Positions 1-9,840 of a DNA stretch of 64,000 bases are shown piece by piece. The position numbers and the translations under genes are program-made. This stretch comes from Acidobacteriota bacterium. GTDB taxonomy: Bacteria > Acidobacteriota > Terriglobia > Acidiferrales > UBA7541. The notes under the pieces were generated by a model that had not been told where the DNA came from, did no database searches, and worked only from the letters and a program-made list of their open reading frames with translations. The stretch spans positions 124,001-188,000 of the forward strand of contig JABCZG010000004.1 in assembly GCA_013289835.1 (NCBI GenBank), given 5' to 3'. Within the stretch, counting starts at the first letter, position 1; each line of letters starts with the position of its first letter.

Positions 1-1
1 C

Positions 2-478
2 AAATTGATGAGCTACACGGAGCAGATGGCCAGCCGCAGCCTTACCGCCGCGTCGAAAGTGCTCTTCGCAAAAGTGAGCGAGAACGAAAGCGAGGCCGCG
101 GCGCGTCTTTCCCTTCCGCCCACGAGCAGCGTGATCAAGCTGGAGCGCGTGCGTCACGCCGGCGGCGAACCTTTTGCGCTTGAGACGTGTTACCTGAATG
201 CCGCGGAATTTTCTGGGCTGCTGGATACTCCCCTCGGACGCGAGTCCTTATTTGGCATCCTGGAGCGCAACTACAAAATTGAACTCGGCTACGCCGACGA
301 AGAAGTCGACGCCACCGCCGCCGATCCGCACATTGCCGAATTACTCTCCATTCCGCGTCGCGAACCGCTGCTGCGCATCCGCCAAGTGATCTATTCCAGT
401 AAAGGCAAGGCCATTATGTACGTCCTGGGTTTTTACCGCTCGGACCGCCACAATCTCGTGATTCGCCGGTTCCGGTAA
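2..478 (+). CDS. GntR/HutC-family regulator, C-terminal UTRA domain (5' truncated)
   Basis: Only the effector-binding half of the protein lies in the window. The reading frame is open from base 2 with no convincing start, so the winged-helix DNA-binding domain must lie to the left of the window. The 158 residues seen fit a UTRA domain: an early stretch with 'VIKLERVRHAGGEPFALE', a central helix/sheet region, and an ending in which 'PLLRIRQVIYSS' leads into a strand-turn-strand and a basic C-terminus. UTRA regulators bind small sugars or sugar phosphates and release their operator. The next gene is nagB, so an amino-sugar phosphate ligand (NagR/DasR type) is the natural guess, but it is inference from position only. 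Confidence 0.8.
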   Translation, partial: KLMSYTEQMASRSLTAASKVLFAKVSENESEAAARLSLPPTSSVIKLERVRHAGGEPFALETCYLNAAEFSGLLDTPLGRESLFGILERNYKIELGYADEEVDATAADPHIAELLSIPRREPLLRIRQVIYSSKGKAIMYVLGFYRSDRHNLVIRRFR

Positions 479-551
479 AACGCATGATTTTCGTTTCCCG
501 TGCGAATCTTTTTCTCACATAATCGAACGGCACTTCCGGAGGGGACGCCGC

Positions 552-1346
552 ATGCTGGTCATCCTGAAACGTGACGCCGGCGAGATCAGCCGCCAGGCCG
601 CGCAACTTGTCGCCAGTGCCGTTCGCAAAAATCCATCGCTCACTCTGGGACTGGCCACCGGCAGCACCATGATCGCTGTCTACCAGGAACTTGTCCGCCT
701 CAACAAAGCGGGCTCGCTCGATTTCTCCCAGGTGGTCACCTTTAATCTCGACGAATATCTCGGCCTCGCCCCGACGCATCCGCAGAGCTTCCATCATTTC
801 ATGCAGCAGCATCTCTTCGCCCACGTGAACATCAGTTCTCGCAACATCCACACTCCCGACGGCACCATCCGCGGCGACTACGACAAATACTGCGCCGCCT
901 ACGAAGACGCCATTCACCAGGCCGGCGGCATTGACTTGCAACTACTTGGCATCGGGCGCAACGGCCACATCGGCTTCAATGAGCCAACCTCCAGCATCGG
1001 CTCGCGCACGCGCTTAAAGGTCCTCGAAAAAGAAACCATCGACGACAACGCCAAATCCTTCGCTCCCGGCGAAGAAAGCCCGCGCTGCGCCATCACCATG
1101 GGTATCGGCACCATCCTCGAAGCGCGCAAAATTCTCCTAATCGCAACCGGCGGCTCCAAAGCTGCCGCCGTCACAAAAGCCATCGAAGGCCCTGTCACCT
1201 CTGCCGTCCCGGCCTCCGCATTGCAGCTCCACCCCGACGTCACCTTCATCATTGACGATCCCGCCGCCGCCCAGCTTACCCAGCGAGACTACTACACGCG
1301 CGTCCTCGAAATGACCGCCCTTCTCACGCCCGACCGCCTCTCCTAG
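552..1346 (+). CDS. nagB: Glucosamine-6-phosphate deaminase
   Basis: Converts glucosamine-6-phosphate to fructose-6-phosphate and ammonia in the cytoplasm, the last step of amino-sugar (chitin or peptidoglycan) catabolism. The 264-residue length is normal for NagB. Visible signatures are the phosphate loop 'GLATGSTM' near residue 33, 'FNLDEY' with the proton-transfer Asp at residue 67, and 'GIGRNGHIGFNEP' with His139 and Glu144. The residue before Gly-His is Asn rather than Asp, a variant I recall from Bacillus-type enzymes. A strong GGAGG lies 10 bases before the ATG. It lies 73 bases after the GntR regulator and 110 bases before xylulokinase. Confidence 0.95.
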   Translation: MLVILKRDAGEISRQAAQLVASAVRKNPSLTLGLATGSTMIAVYQELVRLNKAGSLDFSQVVTFNLDEYLGLAPTHPQSFHHFMQQHLFAHVNISSRNIHTPDGTIRGDYDKYCAAYEDAIHQAGGIDLQLLGIGRNGHIGFNEPTSSIGSRTRLKVLEKETIDDNAKSFAPGEESPRCAITMGIGTILEARKILLIATGGSKAAAVTKAIEGPVTSAVPASALQLHPDVTFIIDDPAAAQLTQRDYYTRVLEMTALLTPDRLS

Positions 1347-1456
1347 TTCGCGAACATCCCCTCTGGGTGCAGTGCGCCTATCAGGAGTACTATTGGCGTC
1401 GCTCGAAGTCGCAGTTGGGGCCGCACACTTCTCAGAGTGTAAGGCGACTGCAAGTT

Positions 1457-2962
1457 ATGCAAACCTACGTTCTCGGAATCGATGTCGGTACGGGTGGCAC
1501 TCGCGCTCTGATTATGGGCGCCGACGGACGTGTCTTCGCCTCCGCCACCGAGGAACACGAAGCATTTGCATCCCCGCAGATCGGATGGGCCGAGCAGCGC
1601 CCGGAAGATTGGTGGCGCGCAGCGGGAATCGCAATTCGCAAAGCACTCGCGAAGGGACAATTGCGGGGAGAGCAGATCTCCTGCGTCGGCTTTTCTGGCC
1701 AAATGCACGGAGCCGTTATGCTGGACGAACGTGGCGACGTGGTTCGTCCTGCGCTGATCTGGTGCGATGTTCGCACCGAGAAACAATGCCGCGAATTGAC
1801 CGAGCGCATCGGCGCCGAGCAATTGATCCGCCTGACTTGCAATCCTGCCCTCGCCAATTTCACCGTTACAAAATTGCTCTGGACTCGCGAGAACGAGCCG
1901 GAAAACTGGACGCGCGTCCGTTCGGTCATGCTTCCAAAGGACTACGTGCGATTCCGGCTGACCGGAGAAAAAGCTACGGATGTCGCGGATGCCTCCGGGA
2001 CCTTGCTGCTAGATGTAGCCAAGCGCGAATGGTCTGGAGAAGTTCTGCAGGCCGCCGAACTCGATCGGTCTTTGCTTCCAACTCTGCATGAGTCGCCGGA
2101 GGTCTGCGGAGAAGTTTCTGCCATAGGTGCCGAAGCTACTGGACTGGCGGTGGGAACACCGGTCGTAGCGGGTGCAGGGGACCAGGCGGCAGGCGCCATC
2201 GCCATGGGCGTCGTCGCTCCCGGCGCGGTGAGCGCCACGATTGGAACTTCCGGAGTTGTCTTCGCGGCGACGGACCGGCCGGCGCTGGATCCCAAAGGGC
2301 GTTTGCATACGTTTTGCCACGCCGTGCCCGGCCGCTGGCACGTGATGGGCGTGACGCAGGCTGCGGGCCTTTCTTTGCGTTGGTTTCGCGATCAATTTTC
2401 ACGCGCTCCAGTCGCAGACGGGCAAGATCCATACGAACTGCTCACTGCCGAGGCTGCAACCGCTCCGCCCGGCGCCGACGGTCTGCTTTGGGCTCCTTAT
2501 CTCATGGGAGAACGCACGCCGCATTTGGATCCCGCTGCGCGAGCAGTCCTCGCGGGCTTGACGGCCTCGCACACGCGCGCTCACGTCGTCCGAGCGATTC
2601 TCGAAGGCGTCGCATTCAGTTTGAAAGATACATTTGGTATCTTCGCGGAGATGAGTGTACCGGTGAGAAATATTCGTTTAGGCGGAGGCGGCGCGCGATC
2701 GCCACTGTGGCGGCAAATTCAAGCCGATGCCTATGGTCAAGATGTGGAGGTTGTCGAAGCAGACGAGGGCGCAGCCTTTGGCGCAGCCATTCTCGCGGCA
2801 GTGGGAGCCGGGATGTGGCCTTCGGTTGATGCCGCTTGCGATTCGGTCGTGCGAGTAGTGCAATGCATTTCTCCTATCGCAGCGAACGTCTCCGTGATGA
2901 GCGCCGCAGGCAACGCCTACCGCCGAATCTATCCGGCGATGAAATCCATTTTCGCTTCATAG
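1457..2962 (+). CDS. xylB: Xylulokinase (FGGY carbohydrate kinase)
   Basis: Phosphorylates D-xylulose to xylulose-5-phosphate with ATP. The frame is open upstream, but I start at the ATG at 1457 because the protein then begins '[18 protein letters not shown]', the normal FGGY phosphate-1 motif at the extreme N-terminus; the 30 upstream residues look like noise. The product is 501 residues, the usual size. '[10 protein letters not shown]' (substrate pocket) and 'GAGDQAAG' with the catalytic Asp at about residue 242 are present, as is '[15 protein letters not shown]' near the C-terminus. The pentose-kinase identity is supported by the xylose isomerase 31 bases downstream. Confidence 0.92.
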   Translation: MQTYVLGIDVGTGGTRALIMGADGRVFASATEEHEAFASPQIGWAEQRPEDWWRAAGIAIRKALAKGQLRGEQISCVGFSGQMHGAVMLDERGDVVRPALIWCDVRTEKQCRELTERIGAEQLIRLTCNPALANFTVTKLLWTRENEPENWTRVRSVMLPKDYVRFRLTGEKATDVADASGTLLLDVAKREWSGEVLQAAELDRSLLPTLHESPEVCGEVSAIGAEATGLAVGTPVVAGAGDQAAGAIAMGVVAPGAVSATIGTSGVVFAATDRPALDPKGRLHTFCHAVPGRWHVMGVTQAAGLSLRWFRDQFSRAPVADGQDPYELLTAEAATAPPGADGLLWAPYLMGERTPHLDPAARAVLAGLTASHTRAHVVRAILEGVAFSLKDTFGIFAEMSVPVRNIRLGGGGARSPLWRQIQADAYGQDVEVVEADEGAAFGAAILAAVGAGMWPSVDAACDSVVRVVQCISPIAANVSVMSAAGNAYRRIYPAMKSIFAS

Positions 2963-2993
2963 CTGTATCCATCCTGAGCCAAGGAGCAAGTCC

Positions 2994-4166
2994 ATGACGA
3001 GCAAGGAGCCGTATCAGCCGAAAGCACAACATAAGTTTTCGTTCGGCCTGTGGACCCTGGGCAACCGCGGGCGTGATCCCTTCGGTGATTTCGTTCGCCC
3101 GGTCATTTCTCCCATCGAGATCGTCAAAATGCTTGGCGAAGTAGGGGCCTGGGGCGTCAACCTTCATGACAATGATTTGGTGCCAATCGACGCCACTCCT
3201 GCCGAGCGAGATGCGATTGTGCGCGAGTTCCGAAAGGCCTGCGTCGAAAACAAGCTCGTCGTTCCCATGGCCACCGTCTCGCTGTTCTTCCACCCCGTTT
3301 TTCGCGACGGTGCTTTTACCGCCAACGATCCGGAGGTGCGCGCTTATGCGTTGCAAAAAACCATGCGCGCGATGGATATTGGCGCCGATCTTGGCGCACA
3401 AATATTTGTGTTGTGGGGCGGCCGCGAAGGCGTCGAAACCGACGCCTGCCGCCGTCCGGACGAGGCCGTGAAACTCCTGCGCGAGGCGGTCAACTATCTT
3501 TGCGAATACAATCTCGAGCGCAAGTATGGTTTCAAGTTCGCGCTGGAAGCCAAACCCAATGAGCCGCGCGGGGATATCTACATGGCCACCACCGGACATT
3601 ACCTCGGATTCATTCCCACGCTCGATCATCCGGAGATGGTTGGCGTGAATCCGGAAGTCGCGCACGAACAAATGGCCGGATTGAATTTCGTGCATGGAGT
3701 AGCGCAGGCGTGGGAAGCCGGCAAGCTCTTCCACATTGACTTGAATGACCAAATGCCTGGGCGCTACGACCAGGACCTGCGCTTCGGTTCCGCAAACTTC
3801 AAGTCCGCGTTTTGGCTCGTGAAGTTCCTGGAAGACGTCGGCTACGATGGCCCGCGTCACTTTGACGCCCACGCGTATCGCACCGAGGACTATTGCGGCG
3901 TGAAAGACTTTGCGCGCGGCTGCATGCGTACCTATCTGATCCTCAAGGAAAAAGCGGCGCGCTGGAATGAAGACAAAGAGATTCAGTCAATTCTCGAGGA
4001 GATTTCGCGTGGGAGCAAGGATACTCCGAAGCTTGGGAAGTATTCGAAGAAAGGCGCGGCTGCCTTGCTCGCCCACGTTTTCGACAAAGACGCCATCTGC
4101 AAGAAGCGCTTGCCGTACGAGCGACTGGATCAACTCACCGTCGACCTTCTCGCGGGTCTGCGCTGA
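2994..4166 (+). CDS. xylA: Xylose isomerase
   Basis: Interconverts D-xylose and D-xylulose, feeding the kinase upstream. The 390-residue length matches the shorter class I (actinobacterial-like) xylose isomerases. Diagnostic pieces are 'GVNLHDNDL' with the catalytic His58 and Asp61, 'LWGGREG', '[10 protein letters not shown]' (metal-binding Glu and Lys) and 'HIDLNDQ' (metal ligands). AAGGAG lies 7 bases before the ATG. With xylB just upstream this forms a minimal xylose catabolic pair; no transporter or XylR-type ROK regulator is visible, so control may rest with the GntR protein at the left edge. Confidence 0.95.
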   Translation: MTSKEPYQPKAQHKFSFGLWTLGNRGRDPFGDFVRPVISPIEIVKMLGEVGAWGVNLHDNDLVPIDATPAERDAIVREFRKACVENKLVVPMATVSLFFHPVFRDGAFTANDPEVRAYALQKTMRAMDIGADLGAQIFVLWGGREGVETDACRRPDEAVKLLREAVNYLCEYNLERKYGFKFALEAKPNEPRGDIYMATTGHYLGFIPTLDHPEMVGVNPEVAHEQMAGLNFVHGVAQAWEAGKLFHIDLNDQMPGRYDQDLRFGSANFKSAFWLVKFLEDVGYDGPRHFDAHAYRTEDYCGVKDFARGCMRTYLILKEKAARWNEDKEIQSILEEISRGSKDTPKLGKYSKKGAAALLAHVFDKDAICKKRLPYERLDQLTVDLLAGLR

Positions 4167-4216
4167 ATAAAGAACCTGTGTATCGGTGCACTGCATCGTG
4201 TGAGGTCCAGAAATCG

Positions 4217-5272
4217 ATGAAAACCATCAAAGGCCCGGCGATTTTTCTGGCGCAGTTTGCTGGAGATGCGGCGCCGTTCAACAATTTGAAGAGCATCGCT
4301 GCGTGGGCCGCCAATCTCGGCTATAAGGGCGTACAAATTCCGAGTTGGGATGCGCGCCTGTTCGATCTGCGGCGAGCGGCGGAGAGCAGAACCTACTGCG
4401 ACGAGATTCGTGGCACCGTTGCGAACCACGGCCTGGAGATCACCGAACTCTCCACCCATCTGCAAGGCCAGCTGGTAGCCGTGCATCCCGCGTATGACTT
4501 GGCCTTCGACGGCTTCGCACCGGAAGAACTACGCGGCAACCCGCGAGCGCGGCAAGCCTGGGCCGTCGAACAGTTATTGCTCGCGGCCAAAGCGTCCTCC
4601 AATCTCGGTCTCAACGCCCACGTCACCTTTTCCGGCGCACTTGCCTGGCCATACATTTATCCATGGCCGCAAAGGCCCGCGGGGCTGATTGAAGCCGCTT
4701 TTGAAGAACTCGCCAGGCGCTGGCGTCCCATCCTCGATGCATTTGATCAGGCGGGAGTGGACCTCTGCTTCGAGATCCATCCCGGCGAAGATCTGCACGA
4801 TGGGGTCACTTTCGAAATGTTTTTGGAGCGCGCCGGCAATCACCCGCGATGTAACCTGCTTTTTGACCCCAGTCATTTTGTGCTTCAGCAGCTCGATTAT
4901 CTTGCATTCCTCGATCTCTATCATCGCCGCATCAAGATGTTTCATGTCAAGGATGCAGAGTTTCGTCCGACCGGCCGCCAGGGCGTCTATGGCGGCTATC
5001 AGTCCTGGATCAACCGGGCCGGCAGGTTTCGTTCGCCCGGAGATGGCCAAGTAGATTTCGGGGCTATCTTTTCCAAGCTGACCCAGTATGATTTTGCCGG
5101 ATGGGCTGTATTGGAATGGGAGTGCTGTATCAAGAGCAGCGAGCAAGGGGCTGCCGAGGGTGCTCCTTTCATCCAGCGTCACATCATTCAGGCTGGTACC
5201 AGCACTTTTGATGACTTTGCGAGTTCCGGTGCGGATCAAAAAGCCAATCGGCGTATGTTAGGACTCGATTGA
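4217..5272 (+). CDS. Sugar phosphate isomerase/epimerase family protein (TIM barrel)
   Basis: A 351-residue xylose-isomerase-like TIM barrel (AP-endonuclease-2 superfamily). The probable metal ligands appear in barrel order: Glu in 'CFEIHPGED', Asp in 'LFDPSHFV', His in 'MFHVKDAE' and Glu in 'VLEWECC'. Such enzymes isomerise or epimerise ketoses or act on inositol derivatives; the exact substrate cannot be read from sequence. I use the ATG at 4217, which gives a protein starting with a short lysine-containing strand and has GAGG upstream, rather than an earlier frame opening. It lies 50 bases after xylA and 15 bases before a Gfo/Idh oxidoreductase, a common pairing in sugar operons. Confidence 0.85.
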   Translation: MKTIKGPAIFLAQFAGDAAPFNNLKSIAAWAANLGYKGVQIPSWDARLFDLRRAAESRTYCDEIRGTVANHGLEITELSTHLQGQLVAVHPAYDLAFDGFAPEELRGNPRARQAWAVEQLLLAAKASSNLGLNAHVTFSGALAWPYIYPWPQRPAGLIEAAFEELARRWRPILDAFDQAGVDLCFEIHPGEDLHDGVTFEMFLERAGNHPRCNLLFDPSHFVLQQLDYLAFLDLYHRRIKMFHVKDAEFRPTGRQGVYGGYQSWINRAGRFRSPGDGQVDFGAIFSKLTQYDFAGWAVLEWECCIKSSEQGAAEGAPFIQRHIIQAGTSTFDDFASSGADQKANRRMLGLD

Positions 5273-5287
5273 AATGAGACGAGGCTC

Positions 5288-6469
5288 ATGACAGCAAATA
5301 CAAAAGCAACCGATGGGACCAACCGGCGCCTCCGCCTAGGAATGGTTGGCGGCGGACCGGGCGCCTTCATCGGAGCAGTGCACCGCATAGCCGCGCGGCT
5401 CGACGATCGTTTCGATTTGGTTGCCGCAGCGCTGTCCTCCAATCCCGAACGCAGCCGAGCCGCAGCGCTCGGACTCCATATCGCTCCGGAACGCGCCTAC
5501 GGAAGTTTTTCGGAAATGGCCGCGGCGGAATCAAAAAGGCCCGACCGCATCGACGCCGTCTCTATAGTCACACCCAATCATCTTCATTTCGCGCCCGCAA
5601 AAGCATTCCTGGAAGCAGGCATTCATGTCATCTGCGATAAGCCGCTTACGACCACCGTGGAAGATGCGCTGGCGCTTGCTGAAATCGTCCGCCACAGCGG
5701 CCTCATCTTCGGCTTGACGCACAATTACACCGGCTATCCGCTGGTGCGGCAGGCGCGCGAGATGATCGCAACCGGCGAACTTGGCCACATCCGCGTCGTG
5801 CAAGTGGAGTACGCGCAGGAATGGCTCACCACTGCCGTCGAAGCAACTGGCCAGAAACAAGCCGTCTGGCGCACCGATCCTGCGCAAAGCGGCCCCGGAG
5901 GCAGCCTCGGCGACATTGGAACCCACGCCTACAATCTCGCCTCTTTCGTCACCGGTCTTCGCTGCCAGCAGCTCGCTGCCGACGTTTCCATTTTCGTCCC
6001 CGGGCGCCGCCTCGACGATAACGTGCAAACCCTTCTGCGATTCGAAAGCGGAGCGCGCGGCATGTTGTGGGCCAGCCAGGTGGCCGTCGGCAACGAAAAT
6101 AATCTCCGCTTGCGCGTCTATGGAGAAAAAGCCGGCATCGAGTGGGGCCAGGAGAATCCCAACTATTTGCGTTTCACTCCGTACGGCAAGCCGACACAGA
6201 CGATGAGCCGCGCCGGAGCTGGTGCAACAAATTCCGCCAAGCACGCCAGCCGCATCCCCTCCGGCCATCCCGAGGGATACCTCGAAGCCTTCGCCCAACT
6301 TTACACAGACCTGGCAGAGCAGATCGCCGCGCGAAACGCAGGCCGCGCGCCTTCGCCCTCGTCGCTGCTCGTGCCCACCGTCGATGACGGCGTAGCCGGC
6401 GTTCGTTTTATCTCCGCGGTTCTGGAGTCCTCTCGCCAAAACTCCACTTGGGTAAATCTTCCGCAGTAG
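5288..6469 (+). CDS. Gfo/Idh/MocA-family oxidoreductase
   Basis: NAD(P)-dependent sugar or inositol dehydrogenase, 393 residues. The N-terminal Rossmann motif is 'GMVGGGPGAFIG' at about residues 18-29, the family 'EKP' signature appears as 'CDKPLTTT' near residue 118, and the C-terminal domain carries 'GDIGTHAYN' with the Asp and His normally involved in catalysis. It closes the plus-strand sugar cluster and is followed by an 8-bp perfect hairpin. The partner isomerase/epimerase upstream suggests a two-step oxidation-isomerisation of a pentose or related sugar. Substrate unknown. Confidence 0.88.
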   Translation: MTANTKATDGTNRRLRLGMVGGGPGAFIGAVHRIAARLDDRFDLVAAALSSNPERSRAAALGLHIAPERAYGSFSEMAAAESKRPDRIDAVSIVTPNHLHFAPAKAFLEAGIHVICDKPLTTTVEDALALAEIVRHSGLIFGLTHNYTGYPLVRQAREMIATGELGHIRVVQVEYAQEWLTTAVEATGQKQAVWRTDPAQSGPGGSLGDIGTHAYNLASFVTGLRCQQLAADVSIFVPGRRLDDNVQTLLRFESGARGMLWASQVAVGNENNLRLRVYGEKAGIEWGQENPNYLRFTPYGKPTQTMSRAGAGATNSAKHASRIPSGHPEGYLEAFAQLYTDLAEQIAARNAGRAPSPSSLLVPTVDDGVAGVRFISAVLESSRQNSTWVNLPQ

Positions 6470-6490
6470 GACAGACATTCCTGTCTGTCC
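6469..6490. repeat. 8-bp perfect palindrome GGACAGAC-N6-GTCTGTCC
   Basis: An 8-bp perfect inverted repeat with a 6-base loop that begins at the last base of the preceding stop codon. There is no T-run after it, so it is not a standard intrinsic terminator. It may be a short dispersed palindrome or an RNA 3'-end stabiliser. Confidence 0.6.
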
Positions 6491-6548
6491 TCCGTCCGAC
6501 GACTCCCCTGCGCTACACTACTGCTTTCCATCAGGAGAACGGCATTCC

Positions 6549-7178
6549 GTGAGCGAAGACCAAAATAACGCGAAGCTGTTCCCGATGTTTTTGAAGATAG
6601 CGGGACGCTCGTGCCTGGTCGTGGGCGCGGGGACGATCGCGGAGTCAAAGATCGTGAGCCTATTGGAGGCCGGAGGCAAAGTCTGGGTGATCGCCCCGGA
6701 AGCAACGGAGCAAGTTCGTTCGTGGGCCGAAGCGAAAAAGATCGAGTGGCACCGGCGGAAATTCCAGACCGAAGATCTAGCGGGGATGTTTCTAGTGGTC
6801 GCTGCGACCTCCTCGAAGGAACTGCACGAGGAAATTTTCAAGCAGGCCCGGAGCCGAGGAGTCCTTTGCAATATCGTGGACGTCCCGGCGCTGTGCGATT
6901 TTTATTATCCGGCGGTGGTGCAGCGCGGGGCGCTGCAAATCGCCATTTCGACTTCGGGTCGAAGCCCGGCACTGGCACAGCGTCTGCGCAAAGAACTCGA
7001 GGAACAGTTTGGAGCGGAATACGAGGAGTGGATGGAGCAGCTGGGAGACGCGCGGGACGAGCTGGATGCGAAAGACTCCGATCCGGAGGAACGCAAGCGC
7101 CTGCGGCACGAGCAAGCCAGCGCGGAAGCGTTCGAGGCCTTTCGGCAAAGACGCGGGCAACGAGAACGAAGAAAGTAA
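6549..7178 (+). CDS. Precorrin-2 dehydrogenase / sirohydrochlorin ferrochelatase (CysG N-terminal/Met8-like)
   Basis: Oxidises precorrin-2 to sirohydrochlorin with NAD and may insert iron to make sirohaem. The 209 residues correspond to the CysG N-terminal module only; the SAM methyltransferase half is absent. Signatures: 'CLVVGAGTIAESKI' NAD-binding loop at about residues 20-33, 'NIVDVPALCDFYYPA' with the conserved Asp, and 'STSGRSPALAQRLR', the classic CysG-N signature. Starts at GTG 6549 with AGGAG upstream. The C-terminus is very charged and probably helical. It faces the uroporphyrinogen-III synthase gene convergently, 40 bases apart, so two tetrapyrrole enzymes sit together but on opposite strands. 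Confidence 0.9.
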   Translation: MSEDQNNAKLFPMFLKIAGRSCLVVGAGTIAESKIVSLLEAGGKVWVIAPEATEQVRSWAEAKKIEWHRRKFQTEDLAGMFLVVAATSSKELHEEIFKQARSRGVLCNIVDVPALCDFYYPAVVQRGALQIAISTSGRSPALAQRLRKELEEQFGAEYEEWMEQLGDARDELDAKDSDPEERKRLRHEQASAEAFEAFRQRRGQRERRK

Positions 7179-7218
7179 CCGCCACGCTGCGTGCATGCGC
7201 GAGAAATCGCCGCCACTT

Positions 7219-8085
7219 CTAGACGGGCACTTCGCCTTTTCGCTTTGCGCGAATAAGTTCGCTGGCGCGCTCCGAAGTTTCCTTTACCAGGAATCCCATT
7301 TTCGGGTGCGAAGGTTCCAGATCCGGCGGGATTCCCCGCCGCACCAATTCTTCCGTGGTCGTCGGTCCAATGGAGGCCACGAGCGCGCGCTGCAAACCGA
7401 GAAGCATTTTCTCTTCCAGCTTCATCTCCCCTGCAATCTGGAAGAGATGGATCACTTGGACGGTCGTGGTAAAGAGGACGACGTCGACGCTTCCTTCCGC
7501 AATGGCCGTGATGGCTGCGCGGAGCGGCGCAAGATCGTCTGGCAGCGCCCATTGATAGACGGGCACACGCGTTACTTTCGCGCCGCGCTCAGCAAGACCG
7601 CTGAGCAATTCGGGATTGGAAACCCCGTATTCCTGAACGGCGACGCGCGCGCCTTGCAAGCGAACTGCGCCATTCGAACCGGCGGCTTCATCGAACGCGC
7701 CCAAGAGTTCACGCCAGGTATTCGGTTCAGGCGCGGTCAAAGCCGGAGTGATGCCAAGCTCGCGCAGCACCGCAACAGGCTTCGGCCCGCGCGCCACGAT
7801 GGGAATCCGGCGGAGCGCCGCAAGATAGTCTTCCCGTTGGTGCGCAGTCTCAACAACAGCTTGCAAGGCGCGCGCGCCAACGCCGGTCAAGAAAACGATC
7901 ATGTCGAACTCGCCGGCGAAAAGGGCCGCGGCGAAGGCCAGCGCCTCCCTATTGGATTCGAGCGGCACTTCTCGCATCGAGGGCGCGACCATAGGTTGGC
8001 CGCCATAGGTGGAAATTAATTTGGCGAGTTCCATTGCCCGGCGGCTTTCCAACGAGAGAACCCGCAACCCTTCGAATCCGCTCAT
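7219..8085 (-). CDS. hemD: Uroporphyrinogen-III synthase (HemD-like)
   Basis: Cyclises hydroxymethylbilane to uroporphyrinogen III, the branch point for haem and sirohaem. About 288 residues from the ATG at 8085 ('MSGFEGLRVLSLESRRA'); an upstream in-frame extension is unlikely because it reads into AT-rich intergenic DNA. Features of this poorly conserved family are visible: 'DMIVFLTGVGARAL' in domain 1, 'IVARGPKPVAVLRELG' at the hinge, 'VDVVLFTTTVQVIHLF' and 'VASIGPTTTEELVRRG' in domain 2. Divergent from the allantoinase gene, with about 230 bases between them that must hold both promoters. Confidence 0.85.
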   Translation of the reverse strand: MSGFEGLRVLSLESRRAMELAKLISTYGGQPMVAPSMREVPLESNREALAFAAALFAGEFDMIVFLTGVGARALQAVVETAHQREDYLAALRRIPIVARGPKPVAVLRELGITPALTAPEPNTWRELLGAFDEAAGSNGAVRLQGARVAVQEYGVSNPELLSGLAERGAKVTRVPVYQWALPDDLAPLRAAITAIAEGSVDVVLFTTTVQVIHLFQIAGEMKLEEKMLLGLQRALVASIGPTTTEELVRRGIPPDLEPSHPKMGFLVKETSERASELIRAKRKGEVPV

Positions 8086-8317
8086 AATAAAGAATTGTCG
8101 ACCAGATTCGCTCACACCGCCAGCTTGATTTTTCCCGCGGGGCCTCTGCAACCACGCAAAAAACATCGAGTCCCGGGAACGCTCTTCGCGTCCCCGGGCG
8201 ATGCGACAACTAACCTTCGAATTACAAGCGCGGAGACACCACCTTGGGCGCTAATGAGTCTTGCGATATTCTTCTCGAATAGCGCGCTGAGTCTTTTCTT
8301 CTGAGAAGGTTCCGTTC

Positions 8318-9667
8318 ATGAGCGTTCAGGCTTTTGTTTCGCGACGAGTCGTGACGCCGCAAGGAATCCGAGCGGCGGCGGTGCTTGTCGAAAATGGGCG
8401 AATTGTTGATGTAACGCCCGCAGGTCCACTCTCCGCCGAAATTCCACTGAAAGATTTTGGCGACCTCGCAATTCTTCCCGGGCTCGTCGACTCTCACGTG
8501 CACATCAATGAGCCGGGGCGCACGGAGTGGGAGGGCTTTCGAACGGCAACACGAGCAGCCGCGGCCGGCGGCTACACGCTGCTTGTGGACATGCCGCTCA
8601 ATTGTTTGCCACCGACCACCACGGTTGCGGCCCTCGAAGCCAAGCGCAACGCCGCGTCGGGTCAATGTACCGTGGGCTGGATGGCATGGGGCGGCGTGGT
8701 CAGCGACAACCAGGGGCACATTGAGGATTTGGCGGCAGCGGGCGTGCCCGGATTCAAATGCTTTCTCGTGCATCCCGGAATCGATGGCTTCACCATGGTC
8801 ACGGAGCAGCAACTGCGCGCGGCACTGCCGCATGTGGCGCGAACTGGCTTGCCACTCTTGGTACATGCGGAATTACCGGGTCCCGTGGACGCAGCCACGC
8901 AGCGCCTCGCACAAGCGGACTGGAGCAAATATGCCACGTATCTGGCTTCGCGGCCGGATGAAGCGGAGCTCTCCGCGATTCGTTTGCTGCTCTCGCTTTG
9001 CCGGGAATTTCGCTTCCGTCTGCACATCGTGCATCTCTCCACGTCTCTGGCGCTGGACATGCTGCGCGCGGCCAAATCAGAAGGGCTGCCAGTAAGCGTC
9101 GAAACCTGCCCGCATTACTTGCATTTTTCTTCCGAGCAAATTGCCGACGGACAAACTCTTTTCAAATGTGCACCTCCCATCCGCAGCTGCGAGAATTGCG
9201 AAAGATTGTGGGAAGGACTACGAGAGAGAGTCATCGATTTTGTGGTGACGGATCATTCTCCTTGTCCGCCTGCGATGAAGCGGCTGGACGAGCGGGACTT
9301 TCGAACGGCCTGGGGAGGAATTGCCAGCCTCTCGCTGGCGCTCCCGGTGCTATGGACCGACGCCAGCCGCAGGGGATTTACGTTAGCGGACATTGCGCGT
9401 TGGACGGCCGAAGGCCCGGCGAAATTGGCTGGCTGCGAATCACAGAAAGGCCGCATCGCGAAAGGTTACGACGCCGATCTTGTGGTGTTTGATCCGGAGG
9501 CTAAATTTGTCGCGAAGCAAGAGCACCTTCACTATCGGCATCGCATTTCGCCCTATCTCGGCGAAGAACTTCGCGGCATCGTGCAGGCGACCTATCTGCG
9601 CGGAAACTGCGTCTTTGAAAGCGGGACATTCCCCGGAGAGCCGTCCGGGCGCGAAATCCGTCGGTAG
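8318..9667 (+). CDS. allB: Allantoinase
   Basis: Hydrolyses allantoin to allantoate. A 449-residue cyclic amidohydrolase with the metal set of the family: 'DSHVHINEPG' (HxH), 'GFKCFLVHPG' (Lys to be carboxylated), 'LVHAE' (His), 'HIVHLS' (His) and 'VVTDHSPC' (Asp). The composite core ending in 'KGRIAKGYDADLVVFDP' is typical of allantoinase/dihydropyrimidinase enzymes; allantoinase is preferred because nine further purine-breakdown genes follow. First gene of the ureide block, with a 173-base gap before the xanthine dehydrogenase genes, so it may have its own transcript. Confidence 0.92.
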   Translation: MSVQAFVSRRVVTPQGIRAAAVLVENGRIVDVTPAGPLSAEIPLKDFGDLAILPGLVDSHVHINEPGRTEWEGFRTATRAAAAGGYTLLVDMPLNCLPPTTTVAALEAKRNAASGQCTVGWMAWGGVVSDNQGHIEDLAAAGVPGFKCFLVHPGIDGFTMVTEQQLRAALPHVARTGLPLLVHAELPGPVDAATQRLAQADWSKYATYLASRPDEAELSAIRLLLSLCREFRFRLHIVHLSTSLALDMLRAAKSEGLPVSVETCPHYLHFSSEQIADGQTLFKCAPPIRSCENCERLWEGLRERVIDFVVTDHSPCPPAMKRLDERDFRTAWGGIASLSLALPVLWTDASRRGFTLADIARWTAEGPAKLAGCESQKGRIAKGYDADLVVFDPEAKFVAKQEHLHYRHRISPYLGEELRGIVQATYLRGNCVFESGTFPGEPSGREIRR

Positions 9668-9840
9668 CTAGCCAACGTGACTCTCAAATAGACGTTTGAA
9701 ACTTTCTCCATTTCATACAGAATACTGCCAGCAAATACACTTAGAACCGTCCGCGTTCGAGGCGTTTCGGTCGCAGAATTCCCGCGAAGAAACTTTCCGG
9801 AGCGGACACGTCTATCCAATCAGCGGGCGAAGGAGTGGTA

